A stretch of DNA of 43,016 bases, taken from the IMG/VR virus record IMGVR_UViG_3300046642_000839, positions 1 to 43,016 of that record; one strand, given 5' to 3'. The DNA is from a virus. A program made the translations under genes and the position numbers. Below the pieces are notes generated by a model. The model made no database searches. It was not told the origin of the DNA and saw only the letters and a program-made list of their open reading frames with translations. Positions 1 through 6,446 of the stretch are shown piece by piece; the stretch's first letter is position 1, and each line of letters begins with the position of its first letter.

Positions 1-224
1 ATGATGGCGCCGATCTCGTCGTTGCTGAGGCCCTTGGTGAGTCGGTAGCTCTCTCGCCAGTAGTCGGCTTCCGTGTACTGGTCGTCGGCGTCGGTGCGGG
101 CGCGCTTGGCCTCGGCGAGGAGTTCGCGGATGTCGTCGACTGATGCGCCGGCGGGGCTGTTCACGGCTGCTTCGATGGCGGCGAGGCGTTCGGCGGTCAT
201 GGGCTCGGTGGTCTGGTTCTGCAT
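1..224 (-). CDS. Hypothetical protein, C-terminus cut by window edge
   Basis: Seventy-four codons are visible, starting at ATG 224 with an AAAGGA ribosome site about 7 bases upstream. The peptide begins MQNQTTEPMTAERLAAIEAA and is rich in Ala, Glu and Arg, with a predicted helical stretch around DDIRELLAEAKRARTDADDQ. It resembles the short helical proteins common in Streptomyces phages, but I cannot name a family. It lies 11 bases downstream of the DUF6011-like gene and is probably co-transcribed from the promoter near 608-636. Confidence 0.75.
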   Translation of the reverse strand, partial: MQNQTTEPMTAERLAAIEAAVNSPAGASVDDIRELLAEAKRARTDADDQYTEADYWRESYRLTKGLSNDEIGAI

Positions 225-235
225 GGCCGTTCCTT

Positions 236-577
236 TCAGGCTGCGAGCAGCAGGCGGGCGGCGAGCTGGTGGTAGCAGCGCGAGCCCTTGGTGCCGGCGG
301 GGCAGGTGCAGGCGGTGGGGGCGGTCTTGTAGGTCTCGGTGCCGTCGGTGCTGACGGCGATGAAGATGACGGAGCGGAGGGGGATGATCGCGCCGTCTTC
401 GATCAGCTCGCGGGCGGAGGCGACCTGGTGGGCCTTGTAGTCGGTGGTGTCGACGGCCGCGTTGCGGATCTTCTTGGCACAGCGGGGGCCGTAGCCGAGG
501 GCGATGGACTTCGCCGAGGTGAGGATGCGGTGGCAGTGGAGGCAGCGGGCCTGCTCGGTGGTGGTGGTGTTCTGCAT
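236..577 (-). CDS. DUF6011-like protein with SWIM-type zinc motif
   Basis: This is a 113-residue protein. Near the N-terminus (about residues 11-35) it has CLHCHRIL and a GYGPRCAKK segment, the pattern of DUF6011 proteins. The C-terminus carries C-x-C-x8-C-x-H (CTCPAGTKGSRCYH), a SWIM-type zinc-binding pattern, so a nucleic-acid or protein-binding role is plausible; no enzyme activity is implied. ATG 577 is chosen over upstream codons because a GAGGGGG ribosome site precedes it and because the upstream extension would run through the operator/promoter region. It is the first gene of a leftward transcript. Confidence 0.8.
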   Translation of the reverse strand: MQNTTTTEQARCLHCHRILTSAKSIALGYGPRCAKKIRNAAVDTTDYKAHQVASARELIEDGAIIPLRSVIFIAVSTDGTETYKTAPTACTCPAGTKGSRCYHQLAARLLLAA

Positions 578-607
578 TGCTGCCCCCTCGTTCGTGGTGA
601 TAGCTCC

Positions 608-669
608 ATCATGAGGCCTACGCGTAGCCCTGTCAATAGGGCTACGCGTAGCTCTTACGGTAGGGCTAC
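608..669. promoter_or_regulatory. Divergent control region: minus promoter inside a 34-bp inverted repeat
   Basis: Two 14-bp arms (618-631 and 638-651), each CTACGCGTAGCCCT or its exact complement, flank a 6-base centre. On the minus strand a perfect -35 TTGACA (636-631) lies in that centre. It is followed after 17 bases by CATGAT (613-608), placing transcription about 25 bases upstream of the gene starting at 577. A third GGGCTAC half site occurs at 663-669, just before the plus-strand gene at 691. This looks like a repressor operator controlling both directions. A plus-strand -10 (TACGGT, 656-661) is possible but has no convincing -35. Confidence 0.7.
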
Positions 670-690
670 CTGTTGTGCCAGACTGGAGGC

Positions 691-972
691 ATGCCGAAGG
701 ACTACACGCCACCCACAGACGCAGCCGCGACGTTCGCCCGCTACAAAGCGCACTACGAAGGTGAGCGCGAACTGAAGCCCGACATGCTGGAGTTCGCCGA
801 CCGCGAGCTGAAGGCCGGCGCCACCGTCGGGCAGCTCGCCGCGTGGACCGGGCTCACACCCGAGGTGTTCCGACGCCGGGCCCGGGCGCTTGGCGTGGAG
901 CGGAAGCGGCCACCGACCGTGGGCAAGCTCGCACCGGAGCGCCCGGTGAGCAGCGAGGAGAAGAACGCATGA
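691..972 (+). CDS. Small HTH-like protein
   Basis: This 93-residue basic protein has a central segment KAGATVGQLAAWTGLTPEVF followed by RRRARALGVER, which reads like a helix-turn-helix. It may be a regulator, and the operator repeats just upstream would suit autoregulation; that is inference. ATG 691 has a GGAGG at 685-689 that is unusually close (one base), so the in-frame TTG at 673 cannot be excluded. It overlaps the next gene by four bases (ATGA). Confidence 0.7.
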   Translation: MPKDYTPPTDAAATFARYKAHYEGERELKPDMLEFADRELKAGATVGQLAAWTGLTPEVFRRRARALGVERKRPPTVGKLAPERPVSSEEKNA

Positions 973-1148
973 GCGAAGAGCCCACCGCCGTAGACACGCT
1001 GTATCTGGACGCCGAGCACTTCGCGCTCACCGGCGAAGCGCAACCACCGCTGGAGCCGAGGGAGCACGTCCGGCCCGTCGGCCGCCCCTTCCCTGGCCTG
1101 CTGCCGCGCGTGGGCCCGGTGTGTCCGGGCGAGGAGCCGACAACGTGA
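969..1148 (+). CDS. Hypothetical 59-residue protein
   Basis: It begins with ATGA overlapping the stop of the preceding gene, which supports translational coupling. The product (MSEEPTAVDTLYLDAEHFAL...) is acidic at the N-terminus and Pro/Gly-rich at the C-terminus. I recognise no motif or family. Confidence 0.55.
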   Translation: MSEEPTAVDTLYLDAEHFALTGEAQPPLEPREHVRPVGRPFPGLLPRVGPVCPGEEPTT

Positions 1149-1163
1149 CGCGGAGGGTGACGC

Positions 1164-1334
1164 ATGCCTGACTACACGCGCTGGAGCTACCGGCTCAAGG
1201 AAGCCTTTGGGGTACTGCTGAGGAGAGCGGCGTACTGCCTGATTCTTCCCGTCGCTTTCGTATTGCTCGTCGACTTTGTGTTCCTACGCGGAACGCTCAC
1301 CATCACCCTCTTGACGTGGCCTTTGAGACCTTGA
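1164..1334 (+). CDS. Small single-span membrane protein
   Basis: The product is 56 residues with a basic N-terminus (MPDYTRWSYRLKEAFGVLLRR) and one hydrophobic span (about residues 23-41, AAYCLILPVAFVLLVDFVF). A strong GGAGGG ribosome site at 1152-1157 precedes ATG 1164 at good spacing. It is the third gene of the short plus-strand transcript from 691 and ends before the bidirectional hairpin at 1370-1400. Function unknown. Confidence 0.6.
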   Translation: MPDYTRWSYRLKEAFGVLLRRAAYCLILPVAFVLLVDFVFLRGTLTITLLTWPLRP

Positions 1335-1369
1335 GGTAGCGGCTGCATCGCGTCCAACCACATGACGAA

Positions 1370-1400
1370 GGCCCCGCCCGGAACCCTCCCGGACGGGGCC
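1370..1400. terminator. Bidirectional hairpin between convergent genes
   Basis: A 12-bp stem (1370-1381 with 1389-1400, one mismatch) around a 7-base loop separates the plus transcript ending at 1334 from the minus transcript ending at 1409. No long T-run follows, as is usual in Streptomyces. Confidence 0.7.
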
Positions 1401-1408
1401 TCGCCATG

Positions 1409-1666
1409 TCACTGGTAGTCGTCCCCCAGGACTTCCCGCCGCGCCGCCTGCGCCTTCCGGTTGAGCGCGCCCGTCATCCGGAACAGCGCGACGGTGAGCG
1501 CCACGAACACGACCACGAGCAACACCTGCGTGACCACCGACACGACCGCAACGTTCTTCGTGGCGTTCGCGATCATCAACATGATGACGTTCCCCGCCAG
1601 CCACGCCAGCCAGATCCGGAACTTCTCAACCCGCACGGCTTTCTGCACATCGCTGTAACTCGACAC
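1409..1666 (-). CDS. Small two-span membrane protein
   Basis: An 85-residue protein with a short soluble N-terminus (SSYSDVQKAVRVEKF), two hydrophobic segments (about residues 17-38 and 42-67) and a basic C-terminal tail (NRKAQAARREVLGDDYQ). GTG 1666 is chosen because a purine-rich GGGGGGA ribosome site lies just upstream and hydrophobic coding sequence begins soon after. It is the last gene of the leftward membrane-protein cassette. Not recognised. Confidence 0.65.
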   Translation of the reverse strand: MSSYSDVQKAVRVEKFRIWLAWLAGNVIMLMIANATKNVAVVSVVTQVLLVVVFVALTVALFRMTGALNRKAQAARREVLGDDYQ

Positions 1667-1740
1667 CAGGTCCCCCCAAGGACTGACGGATGGTGGCCCG
1701 GATCGTAGCGCCGGCCACCAACAACCGGCGACGGAATGGC

Positions 1741-1779
1741 GAAGGCCCCGCCGACGGGGGGGATTGCGGCGAGGCCTTC
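1741..1779 (-). terminator. Hairpin after the gene ending at 1833
   Basis: GAAGGCCCCGCCG (1741-1753) pairs with CGGCGAGGCCTTC (1767-1779) with one mismatch. It lies between two minus-strand genes and may terminate or attenuate the cassette before the gene starting at 1666. Confidence 0.6.
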
Positions 1780-1832
1780 TCCGGGGGTGCCGGGCGTTAC
1801 CCGGCGCGCAGCTTCCAGTGTGGCAGGCGCGG

Positions 1833-2030
1833 TCAGTCGTCGTCCTCGTCCATTGCGATTTCAACCTGCTTGATCTTGCCGCTCGTTGACAGCTCCGCGC
1901 GGATCGGGTTGTCCCGCGGCACGCCGGCCTTCCGGGCTGCGTCGACGAACGCGGCGAGCTCGTCGAGCGTCATGTCCTTGTCTTCCCCGGTGAACTTCAG
2001 CGCGGCAGGCATGAGCTCAGGATGGCGCAC
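1833..2030 (-). CDS. Hypothetical acidic protein
   Basis: A 65-residue protein with a helical core (DMTLDELAAFVDAARKAGV), a short beta-like segment (IRAELSTSGKIKQVEIAM) and an acidic DEDDD C-terminus. It resembles small phage and plasmid accessory proteins, but no family is recognisable. The start is uncertain: GTG 2030 has only weak upstream purines, and ATG 2012 would shorten it by six residues. Confidence 0.65.
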   Translation of the reverse strand: MRHPELMPAALKFTGEDKDMTLDELAAFVDAARKAGVPRDNPIRAELSTSGKIKQVEIAMDEDDD

Positions 2031-2077
2031 GAATGCCCCGCCGCGGGAGAGTTCGCGACGGGGCCGAGGAGGTTCTG

Positions 2078-2743
2078 CTACTTGCCGACCTGGTGGTGGC
2101 GGACAGCGTCAGCCGGGTTGTGGATGACGGTCCCGGCCTGACCGATGGGCTCTACACGCAACCCCTTCTCCGGGGTTGTCGCCGAGGCGTTGTTGTTGTC
2201 GTTGTTGGCGGGCTGACCTGCACCAACAACACCCCCCAGGGTCGATCGGGGAGTGGGGAGAGCATCGCCCTTCACGCCCGTGGATGAGCCCCTGCCCTGC
2301 ATACGTACGCCCTCCACCTGGACGCCGCACGCGTCGAGGGCCTCCCGCACCCGCTCGGGCGTCGTGCCCAAGTCGTGGGCGAGGACGGCGATGTGCGCGT
2401 GTGGCGTACCCACGCGAGCGCGGGACTCGCACAACTCGTGGAACGTCGGCACGCGCCACGTTTCGGCGGCACCAGCCACGGTCTCGTCGGCCTCTGGCTC
2501 GCCCGCTCCGTCCTCGTCGTCGCCGCGCCGGCCGATCCATCCGCGGGTCTTCTGCCAGCCTCGGCACGCCATGATCCCGGCGACGAAGTAGGCGACGTAG
2601 GGGAACACGATGACGATCGCGGCCAGGGCCGCAAGGGCGATGGAGGCGAGGATGAGCTTGGCGGTGCGCTCGCTCATCCCGGCCGACTCCCCCGGGCCTT
2701 CGACCTCCTCGGCCTCGGTCTCCGGGGCCTCGTCGGTGCTCAC
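2078..2743 (-). CDS. Membrane protein with C-terminal HTH-like region (SpdB-like context)
   Basis: 221 residues. An acidic N-terminus (STDEAPETEAEEVEGPGE) is followed by one or two hydrophobic spans (about residues 28-57). A cytoplasmic domain follows, with HAHIAVLAHDLGTTPERVRE, a likely helix-turn-helix, and an Asn-rich low-complexity tail (GQPANNDNNN). GTG 2743 overlaps the upstream stop by four bases. Membrane proteins with cytoplasmic tails next to a DUF2637 gene are typical of the spread (spd) clusters of Streptomyces plasmids and integrative elements. The assignment rests on context. Confidence 0.6.
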   Translation of the reverse strand: MSTDEAPETEAEEVEGPGESAGMSERTAKLILASIALAALAAIVIVFPYVAYFVAGIMACRGWQKTRGWIGRRGDDEDGAGEPEADETVAGAAETWRVPTFHELCESRARVGTPHAHIAVLAHDLGTTPERVREALDACGVQVEGVRMQGRGSSTGVKGDALPTPRSTLGGVVGAGQPANNDNNNASATTPEKGLRVEPIGQAGTVIHNPADAVRHHQVGK

Positions 2744-3246
2744 CCGAACACCCCGGTGAACCCGACGCCGGTGAGGTTCACGCCGCTGCCCAGCGGGATC
2801 GCCGCGACTCCGGCGACGTTGCCCGACAGGGCCACCAGGATCCCGGCCATGCACCCCAGGAGGATCTTGCTCTTGGACTGCTTCGGCCCCCACTTCAGCA
2901 GGGCCAGCAGCACGATCGTCAGCAGGAACACGACCGCGTACCCGCCGGGCGTCAACGCCAGCTGGTGGGCGCGGGTCACGTCCGGTGCGGTGCCGCCGAT
3001 GCCCCAGACGAGCGCGGTGTATCCGGCGACGTTGCCCGCCCACAGGGCAATCCACGTGGCCATGCCGAGGACGGAGAACGCGCCGAGCGCGGCGAGGGCG
3101 GCCAGCATCCCGTAGAGCAGGGCGAGAACGAAGGGGACGAGGGCGCCCCACCGCTTCTTCTCCTTCAGGTACCAGCGCATGAGGAACGCGAGGACGATGC
3201 CGACCCCGAGGGTAACGCCTCCGAGGTTGATGGCCATGTACGGCAT
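2740..3246 (-). CDS. Polytopic membrane protein (Spd-like)
   Basis: 168 residues made almost wholly of hydrophobic segments; five or six spans are visible between residues 4 and 160 (for example VTLGVGIVLAFLMRWYL and GGYAVVFLLTIVLLALL). ATG 3246 has a GGAG site and lies one base after the stop of the small upstream gene; the longer upstream reading frame is antisense-like, Pro/Ser-rich shadow. It sits in a chain of overlapping membrane genes downstream of DUF2637. A role in a membrane complex is inferred; no enzyme motif is visible. Confidence 0.65.
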   Translation of the reverse strand: MPYMAINLGGVTLGVGIVLAFLMRWYLKEKKRWGALVPFVLALLYGMLAALAALGAFSVLGMATWIALWAGNVAGYTALVWGIGGTAPDVTRAHQLALTPGGYAVVFLLTIVLLALLKWGPKQSKSKILLGCMAGILVALSGNVAGVAAIPLGSGVNLTGVGFTGVFG

Positions 3247-3247
3247 T

Positions 3248-3412
3248 TCAGTGGCTCCAGATCGTGGCGACGTACGCGGTAGGCAGGGCGAGGAGGATGA
3301 CGGTGCAGGCGGCCGGCCACAGGTAGAGGCCGGGGGCGCGGCGGGGCGCAATGCGGTGGAGGCCGACCGCGGCGAGGAGCGCGGCCAGCGGGCAGAAGAC
3401 GGTGAGGATCAC
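3248..3412 (-). CDS. Very small two-span membrane protein
   Basis: A 54-residue gene starting at GTG 3412, whose GTGA overlaps the stop of the DUF2637 gene, and ending one base before the next start. Two hydrophobic segments (ILTVFCPLAALLAAVGL and LYLWPAACTVILLALPTAY) are joined by a basic loop (HRIAPRRAPG), a typical helical hairpin. Position, coupling and membrane character all support it as a true member of the cassette. Confidence 0.65.
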   Translation of the reverse strand: MILTVFCPLAALLAAVGLHRIAPRRAPGLYLWPAACTVILLALPTAYVATIWSH

Positions 3413-4539
3413 GGGTAGAACCCCGTCCCGTCGCTGAGCCGTCCGTGCGCAGCCTTGAGCCGACGGCCCGCGGTGGCCGGGCTCACGCCGAGGATTTGAG
3501 CCGCGGTGTCCTTCGTGAGCCGCTCCCCGTCCCTGAGCCGGGACGCGAGGGTGACGATCTGCTGCTCGATCCGGTCGCCTTCGGGCTCAGGGTCCGGCTC
3601 ACTCGGCTCAGGGCGGCTCACGAGGGTGGGCTCAGCCGGGCTCAAGACGGGCTCACGTGATCCCTGCTGGTCAACGGGCTGTGCGGGCAGCGGAGTCGAG
3701 GGCAGTACGGGCTCGGGTGCGGCGACGGTGAGCGCGGTCTGCACGGTCGTCTCAAAGCCCGGCTCACGGGCGGGCTCACGGTCTGAGCCGGGCTCAGGCT
3801 CGCGGATCACCGGCTCAGCCGGGGGCAGTACAGGCTGAGCCGGGGCGTGCTCGATGTCGAGGACACCTGAGACCGGAGCCAAGGCCCGCCCGTAGCGAGT
3901 CAGGCGCAGCGCCATAACCGCCGACACCGGAGCCTTGCTCCTCCAGCGCCGTCCGTACCGGGACCGCAGCCGGGCCCGCTCGACGAGCCGGGACTGCTCC
4001 AGCTTGATCACCTGGTCGTAGGAGCGCAGCTCCCACAGCTTCATACGGCGCCACAGCCGGAACGTGGAGATCGGGTCGAGGAACCAGCGCGCCATGCGGA
4101 CGGAGTCCATGTGACGTCCGGCCGTGATGTCGGCGGTCCGGCCGATCGCGTGGCGGGCCGCCTCGACGACAACAACGAACAGGACCGGGATCACGGCGTG
4201 CATGCCGGTGCCGATGGGGTCGGGCCAGGCGGCTGCGGCGTTGAACGCGATCGTCGCGGCGGTGAGGAGCCATGCGGTGTGGCGGAGCATGGCGAGCGGC
4301 ATGCGCAGCCACGTGAGGAGGAGGTCGAGGGCGAGCAGGACGAGGATTCCGGCGTCGATGCCGATGGGGAAGGCGTGCGCGAAGGCGCCGAAGCCCTTGG
4401 CCCGGGCGAGCTTGGCGACTGCGGCGTAGGAGCCGACGAAGCCGATCGCCGCGATCGCGGCGGCTCCGGTGGCGACGGCGATGATGAGTCGGCGCTGCAA
4501 GGTCGTGAGCTTGGGGCGGTCGCCGTTGGGCGTCTTCAC
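3409..4539 (-). CDS. DUF2637-family membrane protein with C-terminal HTH
   Basis: 376 residues. The N-terminal half has four spans (roughly residues 17-44, 58-80, 88-105, 112-130), the DUF2637 arrangement found in Streptomyces plasmids, integrative conjugative elements and some phages. A basic segment (about 150-210) is followed by a long Pro/Glu linker. The C-terminus contains RLTKDTAAQILGVSPATAGR, a helix-turn-helix that could bind DNA. In conjugative elements such proteins are often called spread proteins; the role in a phage is unknown. GTG 4539 has a GGAG site. The linker coding region carries an extreme density of TGAGCC hexamers (separate entry). Confidence 0.75.
   Translation of the reverse strand: MKTPNGDRPKLTTLQRRLIIAVATGAAAIAAIGFVGSYAAVAKLARAKGFGAFAHAFPIGIDAGILVLLALDLLLTWLRMPLAMLRHTAWLLTAATIAFNAAAAWPDPIGTGMHAVIPVLFVVVVEAARHAIGRTADITAGRHMDSVRMARWFLDPISTFRLWRRMKLWELRSYDQVIKLEQSRLVERARLRSRYGRRWRSKAPVSAVMALRLTRYGRALAPVSGVLDIEHAPAQPVLPPAEPVIREPEPGSDREPAREPGFETTVQTALTVAAPEPVLPSTPLPAQPVDQQGSREPVLSPAEPTLVSRPEPSEPDPEPEGDRIEQQIVTLASRLRDGERLTKDTAAQILGVSPATAGRRLKAAHGRLSDGTGFYP
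3435..3841. repeat. Array of 19 TGAGCC/GGCTCA hexamers
   Basis: Seven TGAGCC and twelve GGCTCA copies lie in 407 bases, for example at 3435, 3456, 3480, 3497, 3516, 3534, 3584, 3596, 3605, 3615, 3629, 3639, 3650, 3761, 3773, 3784, 3791, 3812 and 3836. Chance would give fewer than one. Copies occur in both orientations and in more than one codon phase of the DUF2637 gene (Glu-Pro in one phase, Ser in another), so protein composition alone does not easily explain them. Confidence 0.7.
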
Positions 4540-4576
4540 GAGGGTCTCCGGGTGGCGGGGAGAGGGGTGGTGCGGG

Positions 4577-4909
4577 TTAGCGCTGCGCGCACTTCGCTTC
4601 GACGAGGACGGCAGCTCTGTCCCAGTCGACGGACTCGTTGCCGGCGCCGATGCGCATCTGCTCGGCCGCCCATCTGGTGCCGAACATCGCGATGCCGCCG
4701 CACATGGCGTTCTTGTCGGCTTCGGTCTGCTGGTCCCAACTGAGGTCGACGATGGTTTGCGTCATGTCGTCGGCGGCCGGGGCGGCGTCCGCGGTTTCCG
4801 TGACGGTGGTGGTCGCCGGGTTGTCGACGCTGTTGGGTGTCGACGTGCAGGCGGTAAGGGCGAGCACAGCGCCGGTGAGTATCGCGGCAAGGGCGTGGCG
4901 GGCGTTCAT
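4577..4909 (-). CDS. Small secreted lipoprotein
   Basis: 110 residues with a clear lipoprotein signal: basic MNARH, a hydrophobic stretch (ALAAILTGAVLA) and a lipobox LTAC with the acylated Cys at about residue 21, then a Thr/Ala-rich linker. The mature part has two Cys (MCGGIAM and VEAKCAQR) that could form a disulphide outside the cell. ATG 4909 follows a GGAG. It lies just upstream of the DUF2637 gene. A phage-encoded lipoprotein may change the lysogen surface, for example in superinfection exclusion; this is inference. Confidence 0.7.
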   Translation of the reverse strand: MNARHALAAILTGAVLALTACTSTPNSVDNPATTTVTETADAAPAADDMTQTIVDLSWDQQTEADKNAMCGGIAMFGTRWAAEQMRIGAGNESVDWDRAAVLVEAKCAQR

Positions 4910-4935
4910 GAGCGTGGGTCTCCGAAAGGGAAGGG

Positions 4936-4971
4936 CCGGGCCGCGCGCTGGGGGATGTACGCGCGGCCCGG
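4936..4971 (-). terminator. Perfect 12-bp hairpin between operon segments
   Basis: CCGGGCCGCGCG (4936-4947) pairs exactly with CGCGCGGCCCGG (4960-4971) around a 12-base loop. It falls after the small gene ending at 4986 and before the lipoprotein start at 4909, so it may end or attenuate the short transcript that begins near 5716. Confidence 0.65.
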
Positions 4972-4985
4972 CGGTCTGGGGTAGA

Positions 4986-5072
4986 TCAGTGGGTGGTCAT
5001 CCAGGCGACGGCGAAGATGCCGGACGCGATGCTCGCGACGATGCCGAGGAGGTACCAGGGGCTGCCTCGCAT
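4986..5072 (-). CDS. 28-residue single-span membrane peptide
   Basis: A tiny reading frame (MRGSPWYLLGIVASIASGIF...) starts at ATG 5072 within TGATG, sharing one base with the preceding stop. The product is one hydrophobic span with a short polar end. It is the fourth member of a chain linked by TGATG junctions (5415, 5275, 5072), which is the main reason to accept it. Confidence 0.5.
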   Translation of the reverse strand: MRGSPWYLLGIVASIASGIFAVAWMTTH

Positions 5073-5275
5073 CAGCGGCCCCTCCGTTCGCGTCGGCCGG
5101 TTTCGCGCTCGCGTTCGGCGGTCTCCCACGCCTGGCCAGCGCGGGCCGTCTTGGTGACGTTCTTCCGGTAGTTCTGCCGGCGTTTCCGTGCCGCGGTGTC
5201 GCTGGCCGACTCGCGGCCGGGACGAGCAGCTGCGCGCTCGTGGTCGTTGCCGAGGAGACGATCGAGGAAGCCCAT
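5072..5275 (-). CDS. Highly basic small protein
   Basis: 67 residues with a short amphipathic N-terminus (MGFLDRLLGNDHERAA) followed by an Arg/Lys-rich tail, which may bind nucleic acid or membrane surfaces. It is translationally coupled to both neighbours through TGATG junctions. No family recognised. Confidence 0.6.
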   Translation of the reverse strand: MGFLDRLLGNDHERAAARPGRESASDTAARKRRQNYRKNVTKTARAGQAWETAERERETGRRERRGR

Positions 5276-5415
5276 CAGTCGTCGCTCCCCTCGGACGCGT
5301 CGACGTGGGCCTGCATGAGCTCGGCCTCGACGTCGAAGGCGGGTTCGTCGGGGTCGACGATGCGGGCGTACACCTGGTCGCTGGCGGCGTTCATGCGCGC
5401 CTGGAAGTCGCCCAT
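5275..5415 (-). CDS. 46-residue acidic protein
   Basis: Starts at ATG 5415 and stops at 5275, joined by TGATG to both neighbours. The product (MGDFQARMNAASDQVYARIV...) is acidic, with a helix-forming core and EGSDD at the C-terminus. It might balance the very basic protein encoded next; I see no known motif. Confidence 0.55.
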   Translation of the reverse strand: MGDFQARMNAASDQVYARIVDPDEPAFDVEAELMQAHVDASEGSDD

Positions 5416-5600
5416 CAGTGGGTACCGCCCGGCAGGACTCCCTGACGCTGACCGGTGCCGCCTTGGGCCTGCTGCGTGCGGGTGGCGGCTTGCTGGCCGG
5501 TGTAGTCGGCGTGGGCGCGGGCGAGGAGTTGCGTGGGGGTGGCGTTCAGGTCGTCGGCCACGGGGGTGGGCTGCTCAGGGGCGCATTGCGTAGGCTTCAC
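5415..5600 (-). CDS. Hypothetical protein, first gene of a TGATG-linked operon
   Basis: A 61-residue Gln/Thr/Pro-rich protein with one helical segment (ATPTQLLARAHADYTGQQAA). GTG 5600 is chosen because AGAGG lies 7 bases upstream; the longer frame to 5645 would start inside the leader hairpin. Transcription probably starts near 5716 from the operator-controlled promoter. Function unknown. Confidence 0.6.
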   Translation of the reverse strand: MKPTQCAPEQPTPVADDLNATPTQLLARAHADYTGQQAATRTQQAQGGTGQRQGVLPGGTH

Positions 5601-5632
5601 GTGCCTGCCTCTTCGTGGAGTTGAAGGTGGGC

Positions 5633-5673
5633 GCCCCCGGCCCATATGGCGTTCGCAGCGCCGGGCCGGGGGC
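5633..5673. terminator. Strong hairpin in the leader of the leftward operon
   Basis: GCCCCCGGCCC (5633-5643) and GGGCCGGGGGC (5663-5673) form a perfect 11-bp stem. In the plus direction it is followed by a T-rich tract (CTTTGTTGTTG), so it can stop plus-strand readthrough. In the minus direction it sits in the 5' leader of the operon starting at 5600 and could act as an attenuator. Confidence 0.55.
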
Positions 5674-5712
5674 TTTGTTGTTGATCACGGTTGAGGGGGG
5701 TCCCTCGCGCCG

Positions 5713-5752
5713 TTGTGTAGTCACGCTACACGCGTGTAGGCTTCCTACACAA
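5713..5752. promoter_or_regulatory. Twin operators with two face-to-face promoters
   Basis: Two copies of GTGTAG-N5-CTACAC (5715-5731 and 5734-5750) are separated by two bases. On the plus strand TTGTGT (5713-5718) and TAGGCT (5737-5742) are 18 bases apart and point to the gene at 5798. On the minus strand TTGTGT (5752-5747) and TAGCGT (5728-5723) are also 18 apart and point to the operon at 5600. The whole element is nearly symmetrical, so one dimeric regulator could close both promoters. The HTH protein at 5798 is a candidate for that regulator. Confidence 0.75.
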
Positions 5753-5797
5753 GACGGCACGTAAGGATCCGCCTCCCAGCCCTGGGAAGGAACGGAC

Positions 5798-6073
5798 ATG
5801 GACGACCGGGCGGAGGAGGTGCAGCGCGTGCGCGAAGCCATCGCCGCTGTAGCGGTAGACACGCCGCCAGCGGAGAGGGCCCGTCGGCTGGATGCAGCCA
5901 TGGACGCGGCCACGTTGGAGTGGAGACGCCGCCGGAAGGAAGCCGTTCAGGAGATGAAGGACGGCGGGATGACACTCCGGGCGATCGGCAAGGAGATGGG
6001 GATCAGCTTCGGACGTGTCCGGCAGATCCTCGCCGAGGACACCGAGCCGTCTGAGGAGGCGTCGGATGGATGA
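5798..6073 (+). CDS. Small regulator with sigma-region-4-like HTH
   Basis: 91 residues. The N-terminal half is helical and charged. The C-terminal segment MTLRAIGKEMGISFGRVRQI is a clear helix-turn-helix of the sigma-70 region 4 type, preceded by KEAVQEMKDGG. It could control its own twin-operator promoter. ATG 5798 follows an AAGGAA site. The gene overlaps the next by eight bases. Confidence 0.75.
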   Translation: MDDRAEEVQRVREAIAAVAVDTPPAERARRLDAAMDAATLEWRRRRKEAVQEMKDGGMTLRAIGKEMGISFGRVRQILAEDTEPSEEASDG

Positions 6074-6446
6074 CCTCGTGCAGTGGCTGCGCGACCAACT
6101 CGACGAGGACGAACGGATCGCGCGGAGGGCAGGTGACAGCTTCCGGCAGATCGGCGAGACCGGCGTCATCGTCGCCACGGAAGGTGACCGCGCGGAAGAG
6201 TGCGCCTCCGCCAACTGGGCTGGCGTTGCCGAGCACATCGTTGCGCATGATCCAGCTCGGGTGCTGCGGGAGATCGACGCCAAGCGGCGGATCGTCGAAC
6301 GGTACGAACGCGCGATGGAAAACCGGCGCGCCCACCCGGACGACCTCGCGTCCGCTGGCGCGCTCCTCGCGCTACATGGTGCTGTCAACCTGCTCGCGCT
6401 GCCGTACGTGGACCGGCCCGGCTACCGCGAGGAGTGGGCGCCGTGA
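6066..6446 (+). CDS. DUF6221-family protein
   Basis: 126 residues opening with MDDLVQWLRDQLDEDERIAR and carrying the AEHIVAHDPARVLREIDAKR segment and a terminal WAP, the pattern of the DUF6221 family of Streptomyces chromosomes and phages. The function of the family is not known to me. ATG 6066 lies inside the end of the preceding gene; the nearby ATG 6070 opens a different, non-conserved frame. Confidence 0.8.
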   Translation: MDDLVQWLRDQLDEDERIARRAGDSFRQIGETGVIVATEGDRAEECASANWAGVAEHIVAHDPARVLREIDAKRRIVERYERAMENRRAHPDDLASAGALLALHGAVNLLALPYVDRPGYREEWAP

